Below the pieces are notes generated by a model that was not told the origin of the DNA, made no database searches, and saw nothing but the letters and a program-made list of their open reading frames with translations. Positions 53,555 to 64,000 of a stretch of 64,000 nt of DNA are shown here, piece by piece. The stretch is from Streptomyces sp. yr375 (GTDB taxonomy: Bacteria; Actinomycetota; Actinomycetes; Streptomycetales; Streptomycetaceae), in the NCBI RefSeq assembly GCF_900110755.1, contig NZ_FOFF01000009.1:1-64000 (forward strand), read 5' to 3'. Both the position numbers and the translations under genes were made by a program. Each line of letters begins with the position of its first letter. The first letter of the stretch is position 1.

Positions 53555-55755
53555 TGGCGGACGCGGGACTCCCGGCCGGGAAAGAACCGGGTGACGGGGA
53601 CCCCGACGTACTGGACCGGCTCGACCCGGTCGTGCTCCATCACATCGTCAACACTCTCGGCTGGCCCGATCTGCGCCCCCTGCAGCGGGCGGCCATCCCC
53701 CCGCTCATGGAGGGAGAGGACGCCGTACTGCTGGCTCCGACGGCGGGGGGCAAGACCGAGGCGGCCTGCTTCCCCCTGCTGTCGGCGATGACCGAGCAGA
53801 AGTGGACCGGCACATCCGTGCTGTACCTGTGTCCGCTCAAGGCACTTCTCAACAATCTGGTCGTCCGCGTCGACTCCTACGCCCAGTGGCTGGGGCGACG
53901 GGCCGCACTCTGGCACGGCGACACCAAGGAATCGCAACGCCGGCGCATCCGCGCCGAGGCACCGGACATCCTGCTGACCACGCCCGAATCGCTCGAAGCG
54001 ATGCTGATCGGCGTCAAGACCGACCACGCCCGCCTTCTGGGGAGTGTGCGAGCCGTCGTCGTCGACGAAGTGCACGCGTTCGCAGGGGACGACCGGGGAT
54101 GGCACCTGCTCGCCGTGCTCGAACGGTTGGAGCGGGTCACCGGACGGCCTATCCAGCGCGTTGGACTCTCAGCGACCGTCGGCAACCCGGCCGAGCTGCT
54201 GCACTGGCTGCAGGGCGCGGGCGTCGGCAGCCGCACCGGTCAGGTCGTCGCCCCTGGAGTGCACCTGCCGGCCACCGACGACAGCGCCGGACACGGCGCC
54301 AAAGCGAGTCCCGAGCCGTCCAGCAGACCTGCGGGCGAAGTAGAACTCGACTACGTCGGCTCCCTCGACAACGCCGCCAAACTCATCGCGGCGCTGCACA
54401 GAGGAGAGAAGCGGCTCGTCTTCTGCGACTCGCGCCGCCAGGTCGAGGAGTTGGGCGCGGCGCTCCGCGCGCGCGAGGTGACCGTCTTCCTGTCCCACGC
54501 CTCTCTCTCCGTCGATGAACGCACCCGTTCCGAGCAGGCGTTCGCGGAGGCCCGTGACTGCGTCATCGTCTCCACGTCAACCCTCGAACTCGGCATTGAC
54601 GTCGGTGACCTGGACCGCGTCATCCAGATCGACTCACCGGCCTCCGTCGCCTCGTTCCTGCAGCGCATCGGCCGCACCGGCCGGCGTTCCGGCACTGTGC
54701 GCAACTGTCTGTTCCTGACCACTCGCAAGGACACACTGCTGCAAGCGGCGGGTCTGCTGCTGCTGTGGTCGCGCGGCTGGGTGGAACGGGTCGTCCCCCC
54801 GCCGGAGCCGCGCCACCTGGTGGCACAGCAACTGCTCGCCGTCACCCTGCAACAGCACAAGCTCGGCGACCAGTTGTGGGACCGGCAGTGGAACGGCCTC
54901 GCCCCCTTCGACAAGTCGGCTGCTCCCATCCTGCGGTTCCTCACCGAAGAGGGCTACCTCGACAGTGACGGTGGGATGTTGTTCATCGGTCCCGAGGCGG
55001 AACGCCACTTCGGGAAACGGCACTTCATCGAACTCACCGCCTCCTTCACCGCCCCTCCGCAGTTCACCGTCCTGTCCGGACGCACGGAGATCGGCCGCAC
55101 CGACCCGAGCGTGCTCACCGAGGAACGCCCCGGCCCCAGGCGGTTGCTGCTCGGTGGACGCAGTTGGCAGGTCACGTACATCGACTGGCTGCGCAAACGC
55201 GTCTTCGTCGAGCCGGCCGACGGCGGCGGAATCGCCAAGTGGATGAACGGCGGCGTCGTCGGACTCTCGTACGCGCTGACGCGTGCCATGCGCGAGGTGC
55301 TGCTCGGTACGAACCCGCCCGTCTCCCTCACCCGGCGGGCAGCGGCATGCCTGGCCGAACAGCGCGAGACCGACGCACCCGGAACCGTCCACCCGGGCGG
55401 CACACTGATCACGCGCGTCGGCTCCGATGTCCGTTGGTGGACCTGGGCCGGATACCGCGCCAACGCCACCCTGGCAGCCACCCTCCAGTCGGTCACCGAC
55501 CCTCTGCAGCGCCCCACCGACAGCTGGCTGCGCCTGCGCGAGAACCTCACCCCGGCCGACTGGCGTGCGGCCTGTGACAACGTCGGTGAGAACCTCGTCC
55601 TGCCTGACGTGGATCGCCGGGCCGTACGCGGCCTGAAGTTCTCCGCCGCCCTCCCGGAACGCCTCGCCGTGGCCACGGTGGCGGCCCGCTTGGCCGACTT
55701 CGAGAACGCCGGCTTGGTGCTCGGTGAGCCGACGCGCTTTCAGTACGACGACTGA
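53551..55755 (+). CDS. brxHI: BrxHI: Lhr-like helicase of BREX type 2
   Basis: A 734-aa superfamily-2 helicase from GTG 53551 (ATG 53554 is equally possible). Motif I is LLAPTAGGKTEAA (~61-73), motif II VVVDEVHAF (DEVH, ~169-177), motif III VGLSATVGNP, and motifs V-VI STSTLELGIDVGDLDRVIQ and QRIGRTGRRSG (~371). The C-terminal half is an Lhr-type extension. This is the last BREX gene; all six core genes (pglW, pglX, pglY, pglZ, brxD, brxHI) are now accounted for and uninterrupted. Confidence 0.93.
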   Translation: MMADAGLPAGKEPGDGDPDVLDRLDPVVLHHIVNTLGWPDLRPLQRAAIPPLMEGEDAVLLAPTAGGKTEAACFPLLSAMTEQKWTGTSVLYLCPLKALLNNLVVRVDSYAQWLGRRAALWHGDTKESQRRRIRAEAPDILLTTPESLEAMLIGVKTDHARLLGSVRAVVVDEVHAFAGDDRGWHLLAVLERLERVTGRPIQRVGLSATVGNPAELLHWLQGAGVGSRTGQVVAPGVHLPATDDSAGHGAKASPEPSSRPAGEVELDYVGSLDNAAKLIAALHRGEKRLVFCDSRRQVEELGAALRAREVTVFLSHASLSVDERTRSEQAFAEARDCVIVSTSTLELGIDVGDLDRVIQIDSPASVASFLQRIGRTGRRSGTVRNCLFLTTRKDTLLQAAGLLLLWSRGWVERVVPPPEPRHLVAQQLLAVTLQQHKLGDQLWDRQWNGLAPFDKSAAPILRFLTEEGYLDSDGGMLFIGPEAERHFGKRHFIELTASFTAPPQFTVLSGRTEIGRTDPSVLTEERPGPRRLLLGGRSWQVTYIDWLRKRVFVEPADGGGIAKWMNGGVVGLSYALTRAMREVLLGTNPPVSLTRRAAACLAEQRETDAPGTVHPGGTLITRVGSDVRWWTWAGYRANATLAATLQSVTDPLQRPTDSWLRLRENLTPADWRAACDNVGENLVLPDVDRRAVRGLKFSAALPERLAVATVAARLADFENAGLVLGEPTRFQYDD

Positions 55756-56106
55756 AACGCAAACCCTCCATGGCCGCTTCAATCGGACGGTTGGGGTTAT
55801 GCCAGCCCCGACTGCTCCGTCACCACTGCAAGGCGGAGGTGTCTTGGCGACCGAAGTCGTGGTGGCCTTGAGACCGCGTGCGGCGAGGCGGGACCTGATG
55901 GCGTCCCGCCTCCCGACACCGCGCAGGCGTCGCACCGTCCAGCCGTCGATGGGCTCGCGGTCTACCTGACCACCGTCGGGTTCACCCGCAGTATCGAAGG
56001 CAGCCGCATGGAGACGGACTCGGACGTCTTCCAGGGCATCGAGCAGACCGTCTGACAATAGCGACGAAGACCCCGTCCGCGCCGCTCCAGGGCGGGTTTT
56101 CGACCT
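55756..56106. other. Intergenic region at the right end of the island
   Basis: No complete gene. A short plus-strand stretch (AVYLTTVGFTRSIEGSRM to a stop near 56055) looks like the tail of a broken gene of unknown family. An integrase would be expected here and is not seen. Confidence 0.4.
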
Positions 56107-56127
56107 ACGTAGCCACCAAGGTAGCCA
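56107..56127. repeat. 21-bp arm-type repeat inside the right junction
   Basis: Identical to 11000-11020 in the same orientation (ACGTAGCCACC to GGTAGCCA). It lies 53 bases before the right 28-bp repeat. Both copies are inside the island, as expected for recombinase arm sites. Confidence 0.6.
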
Positions 56128-56180
56128 CGCAAGAGCCTTCCTTGCATGTTTGCCCAGCTCATAGGGCCGCGGTGATTCTC

Positions 56181-56208
56181 CCCGGCGTACAGCCCGACTC
56201 GTCTGCCG
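56181..56208. other. 28-bp direct repeat, right copy: putative attachment site (3' end of rnpB)
   Basis: A perfect copy of 10861-10888, same orientation. The preceding bases (GCGGTGATTCTC) are not RNase P RNA, so it is the right-hand junction generated by insertion, not the intact gene. Sequence right of it should be the original downstream DNA or a further element. Confidence 0.7.
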
Positions 56209-56333
56209 TTACCTGCGGCTTTGCTTGCGAAGGAGCCTCTGGCCTGTGCCGGAGGAGTGGGCGAGGCGCGGAGGAGTCTCAGCCCCGTTGCCCTCGCCCC
56301 CGCCGGCGTTCGTCTCCGACGCCCGGGCGGTGT

Positions 56334-56952
56334 TCAGCGGTAGGGGCTCCAGCGGCCGAAGCGGGACAGGAGTTTTCGGGCGGCTTCCTCGTTCAGGCCG
56401 AGGGCGGCGGCCTGGGTCAGGGGTGTGTTTCGGCCGGCGTTGTGGGCCGGCCAGTATCCGGCCTCTGCGGCGGTCACCTCCAGGCGGCGGGCTGCGGGGA
56501 CTGGCGCCAGGGGTGAGGACTTGGCCAACTTCTCGATCTCCGACTCCAGTTGGGTCAGCGGGGCGGTGAACGTCTCCGGCAGGGGAGCGGCCGACCGCTC
56601 CACCTCCGTGGTGTGCGTGTCCCAGTCCCGTACGCAGGAGTCCGCCGTGTCCATGCCTGCCTCGGCCAGTTCCTGTTCGCCGATCTCGGCCCAGTCCAAC
56701 CGGTGCTTCGTGCCGGTCCAGCCGCAGGAGCACACCGCGGGCAGGAGCGCCGCCCGCGGTACGTGGGTGAATCGGCCGTCTTGGACGCTTTGCTCCGAGA
56801 CCGACGGCCCGCCCGCACCGGATCCGGTGTCGAAGTACACGGGGCGCGGAACGGTGCCGTCGGCCAGGAGCACACCGACCGCGCCCTCGTGCGAGGAGCC
56901 GAACTCCTCCGTCTTCCATCGTCTTCCATGTCTTCCGCCTGCCCATCCTCAT
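56334..56952 (-). pseudogene. Hypothetical protein gene put out of frame by a 10-bp tandem duplication
   Basis: The main frame (56334-56873) gives 179 aa including CSCGWTGTKHRLDWAEIGEQEL, typical of a Streptomyces hypothetical family with a treble-cysteine CSCGW segment and a C-terminal HTH-like end (NEEAARKLLSRFGRW). The best start, ATG 56952 behind GGAGGGG, is in another frame. Removing one copy of the 10-bp repeat at 56910-56929 joins them: MRMGRRKTWKTEEFGSSHEG continuing into GAVGVLLADG. The intact protein would have about 202 aa. GTG 56873 could give a shorter product. Function unknown. Confidence 0.65.
56910..56929. repeat. 10-bp tandem duplication near a gene start
   Basis: CGTCTTCCAT occurs twice in a row, followed by a partial third copy. 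Ten is not a multiple of three, so it shifts the frame of the minus-strand gene starting at 56952. Confidence 0.8.
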
Positions 56953-57077
56953 GGCACCCCTCCAACTGCTTGCGCCCTGGACGGGGGGGTATGGGAGACG
57001 ACGGTTCCGCAGCCCGGTCGCCCGTGTTACCGGTTTCGCCACATAGGCGACAACACGCCTCTGCGGCCCGGGCGCCG

Positions 57078-58121
<1,044 letters not shown>

Positions 58122-59674
58122 TCATCGGATGGCCTTCGAGCGCGCCAGCTTGCTTATCCGCTCGGCGTGCGCCGTCACGTCGACCGTGTCGGGGTGTGCT
58201 CCGCCAGCCACGACCTGGTCGAACAGCTCGTTCACGTACGTCTGCTTGGCGTCGTGCAGGTGCTCGTGCGGTACGCCGTGGTCCGTCAGCAGCCGGCTGA
58301 AGGCGGAGGTGACGCCGGCGCCCTCGTGGACGCCGAGCTTGGGTCGCAGGACGGTCTCGCGCGGCAGGATGTCGCCCATGGCCGCGCGCAGCACCCACTT
58401 GTCCTGCCCGTACCGGCTCTTCAGGCCCGCCTCCAGCGGGACCAGGACGTCGAGCACGTCACGGTCCCAGTAGGGGTGGGTGGTCCAGTGACCCGCGATC
58501 GCCGAGAGCGTCGGGGTCATCTCGTTGAGGCCGTCGAAGGTGGCCATGTCGTGGGCGATGGCGTCGTCCAGGGGCGCCAGCCGCCCTTCGCGGTGCATGC
58601 CGCCCAGCGGGATGTCCGCGCCGTAGCCGGTGAGGATGCGCCTGCCCGTGCCGCCGACGCGGAGGTAGAGCGCGGTCAGCGGCAGCAGGTACTCGATGAT
58701 GTCGGGGTCGAGCGACTCCGCCGCCCACACCGTGTGGGGCAGGGTGGCGAGCAGCTCGTCCGTGGTGATCGTGATGTCCTGGTGGACGGATCCGATGTGT
58801 TCCGCGACCGTGTGCGCCTGTGGGAACTCGTTCGCTTCGGGGGTGCCCATCGACACGGTGTCGATCTTGTGGCCGAGTGCGCGGGCCGCGAGGGCCGCGA
58901 CGCTGGACGAGTCCAGGCCGCCCGAGATGACCACCAGGGGTGTGGTCGTGTCCAGGCGGGTGCGCACGGCCCGTTCGAGAGCGATCCGTACGGTGTCCAC
59001 CGCCTCGTCCTCGGGGAGGATCCGGCGTGCACGGGGCGGCTGCCAGGTGTGGTCCGCGGCACAGGCACCCGTGCCGAGGGTGACGTCCAGTACCGTGCCG
59101 GCCGCCACCTGATGGACGCCGGGCAGGCCCCGGACGGGCCGGGCGCCGGTGACGGGCCGGCCGAGGAACGGGGTCCGCAGTGCCTTCGCCTCGGTGGCGG
59201 CGAGCAGCCGGCCGGCCGTGACCTTCACGTACAGGGGCACCGAACCGGCGTGGTCGGTGGCCAGCACGGCCCGGCCGTCGGCCACCACGAGGGCGGCGAA
59301 ACGGCCGTTCAGGAGCCGGAAGGCGTGAGTGTCGTAACGCTCGAAGAGCGCCGCCACCACCGCCGCGTCCGCGTCCGTGTCCGTGTCGGGTTTCGTGTCC
59401 GACGGCGGTCCTTCGGGGAGCAGGGACAGCAGCTCATCCCGGTTGTACAGCTCCCCTGCGAGCAGCACCGTCAGGCCGTCGCGGTGGGCCAGCGCACCGT
59501 CCGGGGCTCCGGAGTGCAGCAGCCGTACCAGCAGGGGCTGGGCGGCGGTGCCGTCGCGCAGGTCGGTCACGGTGCCGCGGGCGGCGAAGGGGTTCGCGGG
59601 GAGCCGACCGGGCCCGCCGCCCTCCTCCACGAGCGTGAGGAAGCCGGTCGCCGGGGGAAGCGTCCGGGCCACCA

Positions 59675-59675
<1 letters not shown>
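58122..59675 (-). CDS. bls: Beta-lactam synthetase
   Basis: A 517-aa asparagine-synthetase-like enzyme (S. clavuligerus BLS about 513). The N-terminal domain lacks the catalytic Cys of glutaminases, as in true BLS. The synthetase domain has the pyrophosphate loop ISGGLDSSSVAA (~246-257), DIIEYLLPLTALY, LTGYGADIPLGGMHRE and the catalytic-lysine region RPKLGVHEGAG. It closes the beta-lactam ring of carboxyethylarginine using ATP. ATG 59675 overlaps the ceaS stop by one base (TGATG). Confidence 0.95.
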
Positions 59676-61414
<1,739 letters not shown>

Positions 61415-61550
61415 TTACCTGCGGGCCATGGCCTGCGGGCTGTGGGGATGCGGGGCGGTACGTCCTCCACTGTCCACGGGCGGCTTGCACGGGCATGGAC
61501 GTTCCGCTTGCAGGTGCCTGCACCGGGCCGGGCGCCGGGTCCGGCCGACG

Positions 61551-61589
61551 TCGAGCCGACGCCGAGCCGACGCCGAGCGACGTCGAAAG
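61551..61589. promoter_or_regulatory. Heptamer repeats at 11-bp spacing: candidate SARP site
   Basis: TCGAGCC (61551), CCGAGCC (61562), CCGAGCG (61573) and TCGAAAG (61583) recur at 11, 11 and 10 bases between the ceaS operon and the aminotransferase. SARP regulators bind TCGAG-type heptamers at 11-bp steps, and the SARP CcaR activates ceaS in S. clavuligerus. Confidence 0.6.
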
Positions 61590-61627
61590 GTCGTCCAGCG
61601 GGCTGCAAAGGTCGTCCAACGGGCTGC
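61586..61627. repeat. Two tandem 21-bp repeats in the clavam promoter region
   Basis: AAAGGTCGTCCAGCGGG plus CTGC (61586-61606) is repeated at 61607-61627 with one mismatch. It directly follows the heptamers and may be a second regulator site spaced two helical turns apart. Confidence 0.7.
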
Positions 61628-61682
61628 AAGGGGTCGCTGAGAGCATCCTGTCGACCTGCTGGACGGACAGAGGAGTTCCGAG

Positions 61683-63071
61683 GTGTCTTCCCCCCGAACG
61701 GACACAGTCCCCCGAACCGACACGGCCCCCCTCACCCAGGCCGAGCACGACCGGCTGGTGGTCGCCGACCGCCATGTCATGCACACGATGGTCCGGGGGG
61801 ACGACCCGCACCGGATCGTGATCGTCCGGGCCGAGGGGTGCCGGCTGTGGGACACGAAGGGCCGGCGCTATCTGGACGCCACCGCGGGGCTCGCGCTGTC
61901 CCAGGTCGGCCACGGCCGACGGGAGCTCGGCGAGGTGGCCGCGGCTCAGATGGCGAAACTGGAGTACTTCCACACCCGGTGGGGCTTCACCAACGACCGC
62001 GCCGTCGAACTGGCGGCCCGGCTGGTGGAACTGGCCCCCGAGGGGCTGAACAACGTCCACTTCACCAGCGGCGGCGCCGAGGGCAACGAGATGGCGCTAC
62101 GGCTGGCCCGGTTCTACCGGCACCGCACCGGCCAGCCGGACCGGACCTGGATCCTCGCCCTCGACAAGGGCTTCCACGGCATCACCTACGGCGCCAGCAG
62201 CATGTCGGGGGGCGCGGAGGCGCACACCGGGTTCGGGCCGATGCTCCCGCACGTCCGTTTCCTCACGACGCCGGACGCCGTCCACGGCACGGCGTTCGGC
62301 GAGACCGACGTCACCGACTTCTGCCTGCGCGAACTGCGGGCGACCATCGAGGAGATCGGGCCGGACCGCATCACCGCCATGATCGGCGAGCCGGTCCTCG
62401 GCCCCGGCGGAATGATCGTCCCGCCCGACGACTACTGGCCCCGGGTCGCCGAGTTGCTGCACTCGTACGGGATCCTGCTGATCTCCGACGAGATCGTGAC
62501 CGCGTACGGCCGCCTCGGCCACTGGTTCGCCGCCGAACGCACCGGCGTGACACCGGACATCCTGGTCACCGCCAAGGGCATCACCTCGGGGTACATGCCG
62601 CACGGCGCGGTCCTGGTGAAGGACGCGATCGCCGAGGCGGTCGCCGGCGGCGACGGGTTCCCGGTCGATTTCAGCTACAGCGGGCACCCCACCGCCTGCG
62701 CGGTGGCGCTCGCCAACCTCGACATCATCGCCAAGGAGAACCTGCTCGGCAACGCCGTCGAGATCGGCGCCCACCTCGGCGACGGGCTGCGCGGGCTGCT
62801 GGAGCTGCCGGTGGTCGGTCAGGTGCGCCAGATCGGGCTGATGGTCTGTGTCGAGCTGACGGCCGAGGAAGGCACGCTGGCGCCGCTGGCGCACGGCACG
62901 ACCGCTCTCACCGACGAACTGCGCGACCAACATGGCCTGTTGGTACGCGGCATGCGCAGCGGATTCATGATGGTGCCCCCGCTGGTGCTGACCCGCGAGG
63001 AGGCCGACGAGGCGGTCCACGCGCTGCGTGACGTCCTCGGCCGGATGACACCGGACGGCCTGCTCCGGTAA
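61683..63071 (+). CDS. Class III PLP-dependent aminotransferase
   Basis: A 462-aa enzyme from GTG 61683 with AGGAG upstream. It has the class III pattern: LDATAGLALSQVGHG, TSGGAEGNEMALRLARFY, ISDEIVTAYGRLG with the PLP-binding Asp (~269), and TAKGITSGYMPHG with the Schiff-base Lys (~297). It is of the omega-amino acid:pyruvate group and resembles Cvm6-type aminotransferases of clavam clusters, so it may process the side chain after clavaminic acid. It is divergent from ceaS and shares its control region. Confidence 0.88.
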   Translation: MSSPRTDTVPRTDTAPLTQAEHDRLVVADRHVMHTMVRGDDPHRIVIVRAEGCRLWDTKGRRYLDATAGLALSQVGHGRRELGEVAAAQMAKLEYFHTRWGFTNDRAVELAARLVELAPEGLNNVHFTSGGAEGNEMALRLARFYRHRTGQPDRTWILALDKGFHGITYGASSMSGGAEAHTGFGPMLPHVRFLTTPDAVHGTAFGETDVTDFCLRELRATIEEIGPDRITAMIGEPVLGPGGMIVPPDDYWPRVAELLHSYGILLISDEIVTAYGRLGHWFAAERTGVTPDILVTAKGITSGYMPHGAVLVKDAIAEAVAGGDGFPVDFSYSGHPTACAVALANLDIIAKENLLGNAVEIGAHLGDGLRGLLELPVVGQVRQIGLMVCVELTAEEGTLAPLAHGTTALTDELRDQHGLLVRGMRSGFMMVPPLVLTREEADEAVHALRDVLGRMTPDGLLR

Positions 63072-63118
63072 CGCCGGTAACGCCGGTAACTCCGACAACA
63101 CCGATAGCTCCGGTAACG
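63065..63118. repeat. Six degenerate 9-bp tandem repeats at the aminotransferase stop
   Basis: The unit CCGGTAACG occurs six times with decreasing fidelity; the first copy contains the stop codon of the gene. Low-complexity tail of unknown role. Confidence 0.7.
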
Positions 63119-63157
63119 GCCCGCGCACTCTGCTCAGGCGCGCTCCCGCGTTCCGGC

Positions 63158-63185
63158 GCGTTCCCGCCGCCAGGGGCGGGAACGC
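63158..63185. terminator. Bidirectional terminator between convergent genes
   Basis: GCGTTCCCGCC and GGCGGGAACGC pair perfectly around a six-base loop, between the aminotransferase and the convergent ligase gene. Confidence 0.8.
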
Positions 63186-63210
63186 CGCCGCGGCACCAGT
63201 CTGGCGGGGG

Positions 63211-64000
63211 TCAGGTGGGGAGGTTTTTCTTGAGGATTTTTCCTGCGGGGTTTCTGGGGATCTCTTTGATGAAGCGGATGTGGCGGGGGCGTTTGTAGGT
63301 GGCCAGGCGGGGGGTCAGGTGGGACTGGATCTCGTCCGGGGTGGTGTCGGGGTCGGCCACCACGAAGGCCAGGGGGACTTCGCCGTAGTCGGGGTCGTTC
63401 ACGCCGACCACTGCGGCGTCGTGTACGGCGGGGTGGGTGCGTAGGGCCTGTTCTATCTCTCGGGGGTAGACGTTCTGGCCCGCCCGGATGATCAGGTCCT
63501 TGCAGCGGTCGATCAGGTGCACGCGGCCGTCGCCGTCGATGAAGCCGAGGTCGCCGGTGCGGGTCCAGCCGTTCGTGGTGATCTCGGCCGTGGCCTGCTC
63601 GTCGTTCCAGTAGCCGCGCATCACTCCGGGGCCGCGTGCGCAGATCTCCCCGATGACGCCGGGGGCCGCCTCCTGGTCCTTCTCGTCCAGGGCCTTCACC
63701 GACATGCCGGGGATCACCCGGCCGGCCGGGATCACGTCGGTGGTGCCGGGCGCCGGGTGCTCGTCCGGGCCGAGGGTGATGTACGGGCCGCCCACCTCGG
63801 TCATGCCGTAGACCTGGCGGAAGCCGCAGCCGAGTTTCTCCACGGCCTCGGCGTAGACCTCCGGCGGCATCGGCGCGGCGCCGTAGAGCACCTCGCGCAG
63901 GCCGGACAGGTCCGTTCGCCGGAGCGACTTCGACTGCATCAGGAACCGGAGCATCTGCGGCACCAGCCAGATGTGCGTGGCCCGGTTGTCCTCGATCGCG
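63211..64000 (-). CDS. AMP-dependent acyl-CoA synthetase/ligase, N-terminus beyond right edge
   Basis: The C-terminal ~262 residues of an ANL-superfamily enzyme; the frame is open to the window end (AIEDNRATHIWLVPQMLRFL). Seen: LYGAAPMPPEVY, FRQVYGMTEVGGPY, GWTRTGDLGFIDGDGRVHLIDRCKDLIIRAGQNVYPREIE and the C-terminal catalytic lysine in PRNPAGKILKKNL. It activates a carboxylic acid as acyl-AMP and then usually transfers it to CoA. It resembles long-chain fatty acyl-CoA ligases. Clavam pathways do not normally need one, so it may belong to a neighbouring pathway. Confidence 0.9.
   Translation of the reverse strand, partial: AIEDNRATHIWLVPQMLRFLMQSKSLRRTDLSGLREVLYGAAPMPPEVYAEAVEKLGCGFRQVYGMTEVGGPYITLGPDEHPAPGTTDVIPAGRVIPGMSVKALDEKDQEAAPGVIGEICARGPGVMRGYWNDEQATAEITTNGWTRTGDLGFIDGDGRVHLIDRCKDLIIRAGQNVYPREIEQALRTHPAVHDAAVVGVNDPDYGEVPLAFVVADPDTTPDEIQSHLTPRLATYKRPRHIRFIKEIPRNPAGKILKKNLPT

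Noticed and set aside
61551..61627. Possible short CRISPR-like array
   Set aside because: Repeats are 11 and 21 bp without spacers, lie in a promoter region and have no cas (CRISPR-associated) genes nearby; the cas here is clavaminate synthase.

Overview
This is a high-GC actinobacterial window, almost certainly from a Streptomyces. The signs are strong third-position GC bias, many GTG and TTG starts, Streptomyces-type DUF397, DUF5753 and DUF6879 regulators, a Pgl (type 2 BREX) defence locus and clavam (clavulanate-type beta-lactam) genes. It reads as a stack of accessory DNA next to a specialised-metabolite cluster.

Region 1 (1-10.86 kb). A conflict-type operon at the left edge encodes a Trypco1 protein and a trypsin-STAND ATPase-WD40 protein that runs off the edge. 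It is followed by a membrane protein, an XRE-ImmA/IrrE metallopeptidase pair, and a plasmid-like maintenance module on the minus strand: Rep-like winged-helix protein, three-HTH protein, ParA and two paralogous ParB-like proteins, with dyad repeats upstream of the rep-like gene.

Region 2 (10.86-56.21 kb). This is a 45.3-kb defence island bounded by a perfect 28-bp direct repeat (10861-10888 and 56181-56208). A perfect 21-bp repeat lies just inside each copy. The 28 bp resembles the 3' end of actinobacterial RNase P RNA (rnpB), so I read the island as an element inserted by site-specific recombination at rnpB. No integrase gene was found. Cargo in order: two tandem DUF2075 nuclease-helicases sharing a hairpin leader; a 42-aa membrane protein; a frameshifted ScoMcrA-type type IV restriction gene; pglW and pglX; a 13.5-kb signalling block (anti-sigma-like ATPase, IS21-family element with its target duplication, several XRE/DUF397/DUF6879 units, methyltransferase, EcsC-like protein, STAND-TPR pair, YefM-YoeB); pglY and pglZ; a secreted beta-propeller protein; a divergent CBS-HEPN plus DUF262 operon; brxD and brxHI. 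All six core genes of a type 2 BREX system are present and look intact.

Region 3 (56.2-64 kb). A frameshifted hypothetical gene is followed by ceaS-bls-cas on the minus strand (carboxyethylarginine synthase, beta-lactam synthetase, clavaminate synthase). A class III aminotransferase is divergent from them and an AMP-dependent ligase runs off the right edge. pah, normally between bls and cas, is absent. The ceaS/aminotransferase intergenic region carries 11-bp-spaced repeats like a SARP regulator site.

Several genes carry single-base or short tandem-repeat frameshifts (McrA-like, CYTH, XRE/DUF5753, the 56.9-kb gene). Some may be sequencing errors. The two caused by tandem repeats are more likely biological. 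The most novel-looking system is the CBS-HEPN/DUF262 operon inside the BREX locus, where the DUF262 protein keeps its NTPase motifs but has lost the nuclease histidines.
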